From positions 53,390 through 117,389 of the forward strand of contig VZRR01003271.1 in assembly GCA_013398015.1 (NCBI GenBank): DNA of 64,000 nucleotides, in the 5' to 3' direction. The translations under genes were made by a program, and so were the position numbers. This DNA is from Oreocharis arfaki (lineage: Eukaryota > Chordata > Aves > Passeriformes > Paramythiidae). Shown in pieces: positions 1 to 13,611 of this stretch. Position 1 is the stretch's first letter. Each line of letters opens with the position of its first letter. The notes under the pieces were generated by a model. The model had not been told where the DNA came from. It saw nothing but the letters and a program-made list of their open reading frames with translations, and ran no database searches.

Positions 1-420
1 CCGCAGCGCCCGCGCTCCGCCGGCCATGGCGGCTGCGGGGCCGCCGAGGGGCCGCTGCCGCCCGCAGGACGGGGCCGCGCCGAGGGCACCGCGCTCTGCC
101 CCCGCTCCGCTTGGCTTTATTTTATCCTCTTGCTTTATTCTGTCCCCGCTGCTCCCCTAGCGCCCGCACCCCGCTCCCGGCCTCCGCGGGGTTTTTGTGG
201 TGCTCCCTCCCCGGCGCCTCTGGCAGCGCTCCCGCGGCTCTCCCGGCCCTGCGGGTCGGGCAGCGGGAGCCCAGGAGCGGTGCCGTGTTCCCCGCACCGC
301 CGGGTCACCGTGCGGGGCGCGGAGCATCCCCGCTCCCGCGCGGTTGCGTAACGCGCCCGTCCCACGCGTGGCCGGGGGGACCGAGCCCCCCCTGCTTTCT
401 GCGGGTCAGTCTTTTCTCGG
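1..420. promoter_or_regulatory. FBXO34: CpG-rich block, probable FBXO34 promoter / first-exon region
   Basis: The first ~420 bases are very GC-rich with dense CpG, then composition drops sharply to ordinary intronic AT content. A YY1-type core ATGGCGGC lies at 26-33. A 44-codon open frame starts at 26 and stops at 158-160, but it has no recognisable similarity and is more likely 5' UTR than protein. In human, FBXO34 has a non-coding first exon far upstream of its single coding exon, so this island is the natural candidate promoter on the + strand. I cannot fix a transcription start or a first-exon donor: no GT here has a good donor consensus. Possible donors further in are GTAAGA at about 669 and GTAAGT at 1008-1013. 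The true exon could also lie left of the window. Confidence 0.5.
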
Positions 421-3400
421 ACCTTCTTTTAAAAGCAACCCCCTTCCCAAACCGCGTGTTTTCCCCCCAAATTTTGGTCTCCTGAGTTGCGGTCACTTCC
501 TGGCCGTGTTTTTCTGCACGGCTTCCCCAGTGGTTCATACATCGATCAGCTCTTGAGAAGGGAGGGGTTGTGAACTCGCTAAACATAAACAGTGATCCGA
601 AGAGAGCTTTAATCGTTATTAGATATTGTGATAATTCTTGAACAACGCCTTCACGTGGGGATGGCGTAAGAACCTAAGGAAAGGTTAAAAGTACAATTAC
701 AGTGGAAGTGATTTCTTCTCGGAATTACTTCCTCCGAGGCCTTACTCGAAACAATAAGCGTAGCTTTTAATTTCTTCAGTAAACCGAGGTTATTGACTTG
801 TGCCACGCGGCTCCCAGTTGGAAAAATCTGCTTGGATCAGCCGGAGAAGTGGGTCTGAGGCTCGTCCTGCGAGGTGCTTCGTGCAACGCCCAGCAGCCGC
901 GTGTGTCTCTGCTCTGTTTTTAAATAACCGGCTTGGATGGGGCTGTAAAGCTCAGCCCCAGCAGCCCGGAGCGTGTTGCGGGCTGTAAAACCCGCCTGCG
1001 AGGCTGTGTAAGTACTCCAGGGCCCGGCCCTGCCCTGCTGGGCGCTGTCTTGGCCGTGCCACAGCGCTCGGCATCCAGTTTTGGTGGCCGGAGATATCCA
1101 GGAGAGCTGTGGAACAGGCGAACGTGCGGCGCAGGCTCCAGCCGAGAGTCTTAATGAGTGTTTGCGTAGTGCTTCGTGTTTTCTCGGATGAAAGGTTTTA
1201 CATAATTGGCCATTATAATTGTCTGTCACCCCTAGAGGAGAGCCAAAAAAAAAAACCAAAACCCCCTAAAAAACAAGCGTGGAGGTAGGTAGTTGTCTTA
1301 AAAGTCCAAAGTCTGAATGCCTGTAGGTTGTGAATGTTGTTACTGCTCAGTGTGGAGGCAGCAAAATGACTGACAAAAAAAAAAAAAGAATTAATCTAAT
1401 TCTGTCCTCCTTTTGAGCCATTTGATCAGCATCACTGGGACAAACGACATCCTGCTTGTGTTTGAGCTGCTCGTTCTTCGGTGCCCCGAAGAATTCCTAA
1501 TGTGACTCTGGTTCCACCGGTGTTAATGTTGGTTTTTGGTTATTTTTTTCCCTTGAAATCTTAACTGGAAGCCTTTTACAGTGTTTTGATTCCTTTTTAA
1601 TAAATGGCTAATCCCTTGCTGCAGGGGATGGGAGTGTTTTGAACGCAGCATTTTTGGGTCCTGAGGGGAGGGGGAAGGGAGCGCCTTGTGTTGCTTTCCA
1701 GCAGCCACCCGCCTTCCTCCCAGCCTGAGTGAAAGGGCCTTATTGACTGATTTTGAAGGTAACCTGCCCAATTCTCCTCTTACATGCTAAAACCCATAAA
1801 TTTGCTGTAGCATAGAGCCTTTGAGGGGAAGAAATGGAATGTCAAGGAGCCTGGGCTTCATCACGAGCAGCCTGGTAACAAAGGCACTGTCTGTTAATTG
1901 CATCGTGCTTATCAAAATCTCCCCTCCTAATGACAAGGTAACAACTTAATAGGTGTGAAAAGTTGTGGGATTTGATTTAATACCACTGTCTTAAAATCAT
2001 CCTTCATGCTCAGTATGACTAAGTTATCGCTCTCATATTTAATTGGAGAGCGAGAAGAGGCTGAGGAGAAAGCTGGGGATGTTTCACTTGCACTAAATGC
2101 TCCTTAAAATCTCTTCTCCATTTGGAGAAGGATTGTGAAGAATTGTGAGCTGCTTGTTAAGTGCTAAGCTGCGGCTGAGTGACTTACAGGTTATAAAACA
2201 TCTTTCTGTGTCTCTTAAATTTGGAAGCTCATCTTGAAGCTTGTGCTGTGGGTGTTTATCACAGTGTTCATGTAGACTGGTCTGTAGCTCCCGTGTCAGG
2301 AAGGACTGTGGTTTTGGGGTATGGAGGTGCTGAGTTAGGTTTGGGTGATGTGAAGTTGAGTACTGTGTAGTGGATGCACGACACTGCTTAGGTAATAATG
2401 CTCCTTGAGGTTCCAGGTGTCAACACCTTCATCACGATGTGTTATTTTCGCTTCTCGGTGCCCTGTAGCATAACCAAACCAGCATTTTGGTGTACTCCTC
2501 ACACAGAGGTTGTTGTATTCTCAGCAGATGGGGCGTATTTCAGTGTTCCTGTTGCAGGTTTGATACCAGGTTTCAGAGAAGAGAGCAGCTTTTCTTGGAC
2601 CTTACAGTTGAGCCTATAAGGAAAACACAGGACTGATTCTAAACTTATCATGAAAGATAATGTAGCCTGGGAAGCATCTCTCTTGCCCTTGTCTGCTGGG
2701 ATTTTTTGTCTCTTGTGGATTATTTGGTCATTGGATTTGTCACTGGATGTTCCTATCTCTAGCTTTGAGCTTTTGAAGGAAATACTGGTTTAGTGAAAGT
2801 CGTGGGTTAGAGATCCTCTTCCCAGCTCTGTAAGCTCTGGAGGATGGAGGGCACAGGAATGCTGCTTTGGTATGTGTGGCTGCTCCGTTTTTATTTGTAC
2901 CATATTTTACTGGCTTTGTTTTCTAAGCTGTTTTGATTCTATTAACTTATTAAACCTAGAATCTATTAGAGTCAGTGTGACAGTGTTTCTTTAATGTATG
3001 AATGTTGTCCCTTTTTTTTTTCAATGTCCTTTTTTCACCCCTAAAATATGAAACAGAATAATTGTCCGTAGTTCAGATTCTGCCTGTAATTATGGGATTT
3101 GTATTTGGAATTCTCATTATAGTTGTGGAATTAGTGTTTATTCCCCAAATAACTTTTCTTTTTTTGGCCTTTGTTGTGGAAGGGGAATATCTGCTGTATC
3201 ACTTGCTAATCGTGCTATTGCAGTTTCATGCCTAGAGCAAAACTGGAGCTGTATTTACCACTGTAGGCATGGTGGTTGGTTTTTTAAACTATTTTGGGTA
3301 TCAAACACAGAGAAATCGCAGCAGGACTGGCTGGTGTAGGTACAGGATGAGCATCAGTGGTACCGTGACCTGGCTGCCCAAATTTGGGTGTCTGCAGCGT

Positions 3401-6400
3401 CATCGCGATGGGTGTCAGAGAGAGATGGATTAAATATAGCTCAGGTGTGCCCCAACATGTTGCAGCTGCTCCTCCTGTTGCAGTACAGGGCTAATAGGAA
3501 TGTTTACATAGATCACCTTCCTACACATCCCAGGTTCAACCACCTCTTTGGTAGCAAGTTGCTGCCGGGCAGCCACGTGACTGCTTAAAGCTGTTTGGAG
3601 AGTAGAAATACACTACAGAGCGACGCAGAAATGGCTGTTAATAAAGTGTCAGCTTTAAAAAAATTTAGAAATGGCTGACTGGTATCTTGGGGTGCAGAAA
3701 ATAGTGCGGGGTTTTTTTCTGTGCGATTAAAAAATAATCCTGCTTTGGAAGCTGCTCTGTCTGCAGTTCACAGTGAAGTGATGGCATTTGGGTAGCAGGG
3801 AGGCAGAATTCCTGCCAGTTAAAATCTTGCTGTCCTAATGTGCCATTCCGTGCAGTGCTTGGAAGCTGATATACAGTGTTCTTCTGCCTTGCAGCAAAAC
3901 AACTAGTGATTAAAAATTCAGCAGATGCTGTGGTTCACTTAACTACTTGTTCTTGCATCATTCAGGTCATATCACACAATTAATGTTGCTAATGTTCAAT
4001 CTAGCTTTTTTTTTTTTTTTTCTTTCCTCTAAGAATGGAAATTATCTGAACTACCATGGGATTTACAGAACTGTTTTGGCAGGAATTGGGCTATGCAAAG
4101 TAAGTTATTCAGGACTGGTTTTGCCCTTCCCCTAACTTGGAGAATCTTCTTTTGATTTCAGAAATATTATTTGTTCGTGTCAGACAGGGCTGTAATTTCT
4201 GCATCTTTTCTGTCTTTAAAAATCAAAGTGTTTTCTTTTGATTGCTTTGAGATAAATGAGACTCCCTAGATGAGAAGGAAGAGGGGGAGAGCACGATAGG
4301 TGTAAGTGCTTGCTTTCTTACTTAAACTCAGTGTTTCATTTGGCCACAGAAGTATTTTTGTAAGAGAATTCTCGTTTTGTTGCGGGCAGGGTTTCTGCTG
4401 CTTTCAGTACATCCTGCACGATTTTGGTTAATAGTATTCAATCCAGGGTGTCACTTACTTGACTTTTGAATTAGCATTAAACTTTACCTTCCCCTCCCTG
4501 TGTTCCTTTAATTATGTAACTTTTGGGGGGTTGTTGTAACACACACAGATTCTAGCAATCTTTTCTGGGCTGCCTGAAAGTAATATTCATGTAGGAAGAG
4601 ACTTGTAGTTTGTTTTTACTTCTTTCAGCAGTTTTCTGCCTGGGAGCTGGTGTTTGGGAAGAAGCTTATCCACTCTCTTTGTGATCAGTTCGGTAAATGC
4701 AGTTTTGGTTGCCCTCCCTGCACCTTCTCAAGACTCTCCTGCTGCTGCAGTGGGAGATGCTCCTGGGTGGTGTCCCCTACACTGGATGGTTGTGTTGATA
4801 TGAGCACGGCTCGTGCTGTTCTAAGAAAGATAAAAAGCACTCTGACAACACAGAAAAATTGCTGGGTCCTTCAGTGTCTTTGAGAGGAACTCGCTGTGGT
4901 GGGGCAGCTCTGGGCTCGAGAATTTGAGAGAAACTAAACTGAGAATATGGAACACAGGTGGAGTATTTTGGTCAAGGGCACGCACGAGGTTCAGCCCTCA
5001 CTGGAGAGCTGCAGGGCTGAGGGGAAGGTTGTGTCTTTTGGAGTGTGAAATAAGGGGCTGATCCATAATAGGAATGGAAAAGGTGAATTTGTGTCACAGT
5101 ATATGATGGGTACGCCCCCCGAGAACCAGGTTTTGGAGAAGTAATGGGCAAACCCAGGAGCCTTTGTTTACACATGTTGTTTCGACTTGCAGTTTGGGTG
5201 ACTTTTCGTGATCTGTCAATTAGCACATCAAGAGGATATATTTTTAGTCGAGGCAGACATTTTTCTGTGGAAAAACCTGTTTGGACTATTAACTCTGAAT
5301 GTACTTTGAGAGAACTTGTCTCAACCAAGTTGTCAGCAATCAGTTTGAAAAATGAAGTCTTAAATATGTAAACCCTCCCCTAGCCTCTTCAGTGTCCTGT
5401 TCAGAATGACGGAAAAGAAGGATTCAGGCTGGCTTTTGCATATTCCTGCTTCCATGAATGCCTGTATCCAATGTGCTGTACTTGCAGAATTGATATTCAG
5501 GATAATATGTTTAATCTTCAATTGCAAAAAAAACCAGCTTCACACATAGCTAATTCCATCTGCTGGAGAAATAAGAGCGAGGCTAACTTCATCACTTATT
5601 TGGGACCTGCATTTTGCTGTGCTAATTACTATGTATGAACTTTGGAAATTTGCATAATTTTTTGGCAAACCTAAGAGGCAGCCATTTAATTTAGAATTTT
5701 TATTAACTTTATACATCCCTAGCAACTACTAAGCTACTTCTGGTTAATTTTGTGGTTTTGGTGTTTTACAGGGTTTGATTTTGAAAGCTTCAGTAGCTTC
5801 TTTTTCCTTCTCCTTGCAATGACTTTATATAAGCAACAGCAGCTTGCTGCCATTTCCAGTAACTTTCAACCTGCAACATGACACAGAATTCCTTCTGTCA
5901 TTCAGATAAAAAAAGTGTTGGAGTTAAGTTCTTGTAAAAAAAATAGTTCCAAAAAAGTAAAATTAGAAGATGGGTTTTGGTTGCTCTTCTGCAGTGTGAG
6001 AAGAGCACTTGAAATATATTAAGAGTAGATGCGTTTCCAAAAGTAACCTTTGGGAAACTGGGGCATGTCAAGTCTGGTCGAAATTCTGGTAAAAGCTGGT
6101 CTTATGATGTGAATTTTTAAGCTCCAAAGAGTTTGGATGTAAATTGATCATTGCAGATAGCTACTGAATGTTCTTTCTTACTCGAAGGCTGTATTTTGAC
6201 ACATTTTCAGCTTCCTGAGGTGTCTAGCCATGCCTTTTCCACTTGGTTTGCTTTTGTTTTTGAGACCTCCACCTTTCACTGATTTTGCTGGTTGGCAGTC
6301 AGTGGAGGCATATAATCTGTAAAATACTGAAGCAGTTGGAATTTTATAGCAAAAAATACTGTCTGCTTTATTGGAATACTGTCATTTGGAGTCAGCTGTT

Positions 6401-8533
6401 ACATGCTGATTTTCTTTTGGAGGCAATAGACTGGATTAATTTTAAAATTTGAACTATTTGTGCCCACTTTCTGTCTCAGCAGCATCAGAAACTTCCTATG
6501 TTGCTCTGTGCAGTTGCACTCCCGAGTCTTTGTCTCTCTTTTCTCATCTCTCTTGCTCCGTTGACCACTTAAAAATGCAGTTTCTTCCTCGGGATGAACA
6601 GGGTTCTATTGCCAGACTCTTTAATTCCTCTCTAATTGGCAGAAAGCCAAGCATAAAATCTTCTTCATAAGTCACCCTAGAGGTTTCTTTGTATGTGCTA
6701 TTATTTTCTTTGCGTGCTAACATCACTGAAAATACTTTTTCTTTTTTTTTTTTTTTCCCCCTTCCCCCAAGTCTAGACCAGGCATAATTATGTTCGTGTG
6801 TATGTGTAGGCTTGGGTGTTGCCACGCTGCAGCCCAGAGAGCAATTTGAAGTCCTTGGGCAGTTTAAGACCAAAATTTCTTGTAGCATCAAAGGCAGCAC
6901 TATCCCTCTGCATCTAGGGAGGTGAAGTAATTTTCTGGTGTATCTGAACTTCAAAGACGAGCTCATGGCTTGTGCCTGTGGTCTGGCTTTCTGAGATGTG
7001 TCAGACTGGAGGCTATATTGTAGAAAAAGTTTGGACCCTGGGTTCGAGCAGGACTTGTGCCTCAGTGATAGTGGCTAGTGTTGGGTTGTGGATGATGTTC
7101 ACTGGTTCATGTGCTTCAAAGTTCTCTTTTCGTTTATAAAGCTCTTCATTGAGGTCTTTGTTCTGAGCTTCACCTTTATTGCAAGGTCTAAAAATCCTCT
7201 CCATCAAGAAGCCTTTGCTCTTGTGTTGTGCCTCTTAATGTTTTTATGTCTTTAGAGCTTCTCTGCTTCCTCCCACCCTGACTCCTGAGGTTGAGGCAAG
7301 CTCCCTGTAAACATATGTGCAAAATTACCCCTTTTTCTTCTCCTGAAAGCTGCTCTTGCTTTACCATCACGTCTACTGTGATTTTGCTCATTCCTTTCCC
7401 TTCCTGACCTCCTGCACATATCCCGGTGCTGGGGAGAGGAGGATCCACAGCTGAACAATGAGGGCGTGGAAGGCATGGTACCTTGAGACAAGTGTCAGGC
7501 ACTTGGTAAGGGAATTCTAAAGAAACCCACCACCCTTAAGGAAATCTTGTTGCCTGAAAATGGGTTTATACACCTCAGTTTAACCATCAGGGCTCCAGAG
7601 CTTGCCAGGAGGTGTGGGACAGACTATTAGTTCCTTGCATTTTTTCACTTAATTTCCTCTCTAAAGAAGGATGGACACTCTACCATTTATTTCTTTTTTA
7701 ATGAGGTAACTTTATCTTAATAAATAGATGAATGAAGTGATGCAAAGAGTGCTTGTTTTTGCAGCTGAAATCTCTGTGAATCTTCTGCTGCTTCTGAAAC
7801 TGGGGCTGTGGGAGGATAACTGATAGCAATGAATCCATCTTCCATAGTGTTAAGGAAAAAAAAAAAAAGTCCCTCTATTTCTCTTAAAGTGCTTATGGAT
7901 TTTTTTAGATGCAGTAGGACTGCAGATGTAGTCATATTAAAATATAAAACAACTCTCTTCGAATTGGTCTCGCAGCAGAAGGATTTGGAGACGTGACTTT
8001 TGTACAAGTTACTGGGAATTCTCTTTTTAATGCAGCTCTGCAGCCTGTGCTGTGGATGGGAGCCCAGAGCAGTCTGAGTCATTCTTCCTCCATGGATAGG
8101 ACATGGGATGCCACCAGCAGTGGACTAAACCAGTTTTCCTAATGATTGCTTTGTTCAGCTTTAGCCACTTATGGGGTTGTTGAGATGGTGTCAGCTGATG
8201 TGTCAGCTGGAGACCATGGGGTAAATTGTAGGATAAAGAGTAGTAGTTTACATACCTTTGTAGGAAATGTCTCTGCAGCATTCTGCACACTCTTCTTGCC
8301 TTAAAAGGGGGTTTTTTTAGCCCTTTTTCCTCTTTTGAATCAGTAGATGTATGGAGCAAGGAAAGGGTTGTGTTTGGATTTTGTGAGGTTAACACGGCTT
8401 CGTCCCTGACCTGACTGAATCCAAGGAAGCGAAGGCACCAGTGCATCCTGCAGGGATGGCCCATTGTCTCTGGGAAAATGTTTTTAAGAAATTGGGAAGA
8501 ACTTAGAAAAATGTCAAGGAGCAAGTAAAAATT

Positions 8534-8573
8534 GAGTGAAATTCACTCACTTGAGTGAATTCACTGAGTGAAA
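8534..8573. repeat. Overlapping palindrome cluster built on AGTGAATTCACT
   Basis: Within 40 bases the pentamer GTGAA and its complement recur. 8534-8548 is a 7-bp stem with a 1-base centre. 8541-8560 has 9-bp arms (ATTCACTCA / TGAGTGAAT) around 2 bases. 8554-8565 is the perfect palindrome AGTGAATTCACT. No protein gene is near. Function is unknown. Confidence 0.7.
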
Positions 8574-8640
8574 ATTGTTGCAGCTGTAGTGGATCTATAC
8601 AAAGCAAGTTTGTCAATGTTGCTTTAATAGTGGTTATAAG

Positions 8641-8706
8641 GGTTTTTTAATTTAATATTTATATTTTTATTTTATTTTAAGGATTTTATATTTATATTTA
8701 TTTTAA
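8641..8706. repeat. AT-rich low-complexity tract (TTTTA/TTTATA)
   Basis: Irregular repeats of TTTTA and TTTATATT with an imperfect internal duplication. It is simple low-complexity sequence inside the FBXO34 intron. Confidence 0.75.
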
Positions 8707-10248
8707 GGAGAATGCCCCTTATCCCCTAGCTCTCCCTTGTGTTCCTTGGGTCACAGATAGAGACTTTACTGGGATAGATATAAGACAGAGGGTGCTGAGA
8801 GAGAAGCCTTGTCTTTAATTAGACCAATGGGTATCACTGGGGTGGAGGAGAAGAGATGAGTGAGCTTTTGAGCCTGAATAAATGTCAGATTGTATTTTAT
8901 CAGAATTGCAGTTTGGAATCGGGGATTCACTGAGTTTCCATTTGGCTGTGGGCTGTCTGAGGCCTTTTTGCATCTTCCATCTCTTAGCTGCAGTTATGGG
9001 AAAGCTGCACATACCACTTTACAGACATAAAGCACAGCTCTTTAGGGGAAGGAAGGGTAAATGACCCAGGTAAAATGAGCCAGGCTGGAGTCAGTAAAAC
9101 TACCCAGAGTGCCAGCAAGTGATACCTGTGTCCTGAGTTTAATATATTCACTTCCCAGTGGCCATGCCCAGGAGGATTAATGAGAGATGCTTTAACTTAA
9201 AGCTACTAGGAACAGCAGTGCTTTTTTTTTTTTTTTGACTCCTCTCAAAAGTGGTTTGCTTTTACTAAAATAGCTAAATGCAGGCATGGTAAGCTTAATA
9301 TATATGTGTGTGGGGGTACCTGAGAAAGCATCCCATTAGGTAACCCTGTAACTTTCTCCTGGGAAGATGCTGAGAATATCACCTTTGCTGCCAGTCAGGG
9401 CCAAGCCAGGCTTGTTAGCAGCTTGTAAGTGACAGCCCTACTTTGCTTTGTGGGTATTTTAAGTGAGGAGGGTAGCAGAGCTCGAGGGAGAGGTGATAAC
9501 GTCTGTGCTGGTTTTCTTCTTGATAGGGGGGTGGCAGAGGAGGAGGAGATAGGACTAATTGCATACCTTCCAATTCCAGTTACTTCATTACAGAATAATC
9601 ATTGGAGCAGCCCTGCAATCTGCTCTGATAGCAGTTAAGTGGCGTGGCTCGAAGCACTTCAATCTAAACAAAACTTAAGTGCTTTTTCCTTTTTCCCTGG
9701 AGTGAAACTGTAATTTCGTTATGTGAATGTTAGCCAGGACAAAGTTGTTTTTGCAGCTGTCATGATGATTCTCTGGGCCTTGTGTTAGAGGTATGTCCCC
9801 AGAGTATGTAGCAAAAATATCCTAAAATACTGCATTCCCTTACCTGGAAGCTTCAGTTGAAGGCTCTCCGAGTGTTTGCCAGGTGAAGATCTGTTTAGCT
9901 TTGACGTTAGATGTCTCAGAGGGTTTAGATATAAACCAGTGAAGGTTTGGATTATATTCCTTTCCATAGCAATACATGTTAATTATCTTTCTCTGTCTGC
10001 ATTAGGCCCTGAAATAGTCAAGTGAAAGAGCCTGAGCACATCTCTGCTGCTTCAGAATACGAGTCCCTGTGGTGAGAGTGGTCACGTTGAAGCATTGCCT
10101 CATTTCAGTTCTGTGGTGTAGAAATGGTGTTAAATGCAACCCATGTGATGCAAAAGAGAATTATCAGGCAGAGCTTTGGAGAGAGATTTTGTCTTTCTTT
10201 GAAATGGGGTAGAAATGAATTTGTACTCTGGGCTCAACCCTGGGAAAT

Positions 10249-10432
10249 CATAAAATTCTAGAATGGTTTTAGTTGGGAGGGACCTTCAAACCCATCTTTT
10301 TCCAACCTCCTGCCATGGGCAGGGACACCTTCCACTATCCCAGGCTGCTCCAAGCCCCATCCATGGCCTTAGACACTTCCAGAAATGGAGCAGCCACAGC
10401 TTCTCTGGGCAACCTCTGCCAGGGCCTCATAA
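10249..10432 (-). mobile_element. CR1 LINE 3' fragment
   Basis: Reads on + as the complement of a CR1 3' end: 'TAGAATGG', 'GGGAGGGACCTT', 'GCCATGGGCAGGGACACC', 'CCAGGCTGCTCCAAGCCCC' and 'CAGCTTCTCTGGGCAACC'. It is 5'-truncated like most avian CR1 copies. Open frames of 72-90 codons here belong to the repeat. Confidence 0.92.
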
Positions 10433-13400
10433 AGTGCCTGGAGCTGCTGTTGATGATGATGACTTTGAGGTACTCATTTAGGGCTACGAGAGCACCCCAC
10501 ACAAGTGCCTGGACTTTGCACAGTGCAGTACCGGCCAAACCTTGAACTCTCTTCAGGATCATTTTTTCTGGACTGCCACAGAACCATTAAATCTGATCCG
10601 TTCCTAAAAAGACAGCTGACTGTGCAATCTGAGCCACATAAAATTCTTTGTCTCTGCTTTGGGTTTGAATGGAAAAGTAGTTTGTTTTCCCATTAAATTG
10701 ACCTCAACTGTCGCTGCCCCAAAGGGGGTCTGTTCTTGCAGGCTCTGCTTGGCCGGGAGGCAGAGTGTGCTTGGCTCTCCCTGTGTTTTGCTGCAAGCCA
10801 GCTAGCTCACTCCAGGACAATGGGAGGATGGTAATGCACTAAGGCAGGTATTTGTTAGCAGGTTAAACGTTTTGGGAAAGAAAATGTAATATACTTTGTA
10901 GAAGTGAATAGTTTTGTAAGTTTAGGCTTGGTTGTGTTGGTCGTAACTTGGCTGATAGGGTTGGTTGTGTCGATCCAGCTGCAGCATTAAGCTCTGGGAA
11001 TAAATAAGGTGAAGTGGTGATGAATTTCAAAGGAACAAAGAGTACAAGGCCCCCATAATTGAGTCTTACATTTTTAGGGTGGCTTTCAGAGGGAAAGGCC
11101 CAAACATGCTTTGCAAACCAACCTGTGCATTGTGTGCTGTAGTGGATCCATGCTTCCATAAGAGCAGTGTGACTTATTTAATGAGATGAACTGCATCACC
11201 TTTTTTTTTGAAAAAGAGGTATTTATTCATACAGGGGAAAAATACATTTTTCCTGAGAGTCTGTAGCTGATCAGACTCCTGCATCCCTTTCTAGCCACTG
11301 ATGTTGCAGGGCCAGGAGGCTGGCAGGTTGGATTGTGTATTGCCAAAATAAAAATGAGGTTCAAGCCTGGAGTGTTACCTGGCAGGGCTGCCTGACCCCC
11401 ATTTGCTGGGGATGTTAACCCGCAGTGCTCTTTGCTATGGTTTCTTTGGGAGAAGGTTTTAGGATGTGAGTCTTGTGTAGGAGCACAGGTGCCACACTGC
11501 CTTTTTAAGAGGTTAGGTGGCTTGACTTTGTGGGGGAAAGAAGCTAAAAAATGGGCTATGATATCTTTCATGCTGGCCAAGCTGCTCCAAAGGTAATCCA
11601 GGTGAAAAAGGACTCAGCTATGGATGAGAGATTCAGCTGGGTAGTCAGGAAGCATCAGCAAAGCACAGCTCCTTCCTACAAGTGGGCAAAGCTCCTCCAC
11701 CTGTAAACACCATCACACACACCCAGCCTTGGCTCTTTCCTGGCTTCTGTTTGCCTTTTAATGGTCACAGTGTGCTTTGGTACTTCCTTCCTGTCCTGGT
11801 GTTTGGCTCAGGGGTTTGATGGCTCCTCTGATGTTGGAATCAGCACGTGGGAGCGGGAGGGTACTTGGTGAATGTCCATGGGTTTACATTGGTGTGTTCA
11901 TGACCTGGGATGGCTGCACTGGGACTCCTCACATGCTTCCATATCCAGTACTTAGTTACCATCCGTTTTCACTGTAGAAAATGAGTTGAAGGCAAATTGT
12001 TACTGGAGACTTTTCTAGGGAAAAAGTTTTTAATGAGTACCTGAAGGGCCACAATCCTACGGATTGTGTGTGGTGTCATGTAGCTGTGAGCAGGTTTTCC
12101 TTATTGCAGAAGCTGGATTGATTCCTCGGGGCTGGATAGCATCTGATTTTTATATGAGGGAGGGGGAAAAGCTGTCTGACTTTAATCTGAATTTACTAGG
12201 TAGTTAATAAGAAAGACCTCTGCCCTGAGTGGCTTGCTCAGCCTATGTTGTGTTGCAGGAGCTCCATGGAGATGAAGCCCGCTGGCTTTATTTTGCTCTG
12301 AAATCCTTTTGGCTCAAAGTTGCTTCCAGAATCTCATCCTCCCTGGTACTTCACACTTGTGACTGGGTGACCTGCTGAGCGTTAAGGGTTGTGGCCAAGC
12401 CTGGGTGCTTTGGTGGCTGAGAGCTGACGTCGGCACGTGGAACTTGTCCTTCAGGTGACAGGCAGAGGCACATTTCTGAGAGCTGTGTGCTCGTGCCTGT
12501 CTCATCCCTTTATAATCTGCAATTTGTATTTAAAAGTAGAGGGATTTAAGTTGTTTTCTGTGCAGTTGTGGTCCGTGGGAGCAGTTGGCTGTCGTGGTGT
12601 TTGGCCCTGGAGCTCCTTTGGTGGCCGATTGTGTAAGCGAGCAGGGAGCGGGGGAAGGTACTTGCAGCAGTCACTTGGAAACTGGGGTAATTCAGGCCTC
12701 AATCAAGCTCAGGCTCAAACAGGTTGTGGAATTTATTTATACAACGCCACTGGGGTGTGTGACACTGCAGAGCCAAACAAACAGTGGTTCCCAGCCCCAA
12801 GGCTTGTGTTGGGTGTTAGATAACGAGGGATGGGGTAATTGCAGCCAGGGACATGGGTGGAGGGGTTGGAAGTGGGTGAGGGCTACATCCGTGTAGAGAA
12901 CGTGAAATGTGCCTCGTTAATGGCAGCGTTAAGAAACTGGGTGCGTCTGGGGTTATGGGAAGGCTGGAGGTCAGCTCTGCAGGAGGAAGTGTTGACTGAG
13001 TTATTGGAGACGCGTGGATTAATAAGGGAAAGCGGAAGGAGGCAAAATGAACCCGGCCAAGCGTGCGGGGAGGGGCTGGGTTACACGGAAGCTGGCGTGC
13101 AACAGCAGTGGCACTCCAGGGGCTTGAGGTATTTGGGTGTCAAAACAGCCACTGGGAACACACACCTGAACCCCTAAACAAGTGTGCTTGGTGAGAACAG
13201 AGGAACAGGTAAAGAAAGGGGTCCACTGTGGCTTCTGGGGGCTTTGCGGTCCCTCCTCTCTGCTATCTCTGCACCCTGGGCTCCCACAGTGCCAAATTGG
13301 CTTCTGCCCAGCCACACGTAGTTTTGCTGGGCTGTTTTTGGGGTGTACTTGATCAGTCAGCGCTGAAGACCGTGAATTGGTGGTTCTCCATGTCAGCAAT

Positions 13401-13532
13401 GCACGGATTGTTGTTCCCACGTGCCCTTTGCTCTGGGCAGACCGAATCTTTTGGGTTTTAGGAGCTGGGTAGTAGTTGTTAACACTGTTACTGTGTCACT
13501 AATTTCCTTTTTCCTTCCCTTTTGCTCTTCAG

Positions 13533-13611
13533 AAATGCCATTCTCGTGAGTGTGCAAGGAACCTACAGAACTGTAATGTCTAACCCTACATGGAATAACA
13601 ACTCTTGGAAG
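13533..13611 (+). other. FBXO34: Candidate alternative non-coding exon of FBXO34 (79 nt)
   Basis: A long pyrimidine tract ends in TTCAG at 13528-13532, with a branch-point-like CTAAT about 35 bases earlier. A donor-like AAG|GTACCA follows at 13609-13617. If spliced to the coding exon at 37146, the ATG at 13576 would open a frame running through the FBXO34 start region to a stop at 37617-37619. That is an overlapping upstream frame of about 169 codons. This would repress FBXO34, so the segment may be a regulated alternative exon, part of an unrelated RNA, or a chance match. Transcript data are needed. Confidence 0.28.

Larger units (their letters stand above)
421..10248 (+). other. FBXO34 intron 1, 5' part: no gene seen
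   Basis: About 10 kb of AT-leaning sequence with frequent stops in all frames. I see no recognisable exon, RNA gene or CR1 tail. It contains poly-T tracts (for example near 4006, 6740 and 9223), an ATTTT/TTTATA-rich tract at 8641-8706, and a dense palindrome cluster at 8534-8573. The short open frames here look like chance. Confidence 0.6.

Noticed and set aside
704..732. Inverted ETS-like cores GGAAGT ... ACTTCC
   Set aside because: These are short common motifs just outside the CpG block, not distinguishable from chance without conservation data.
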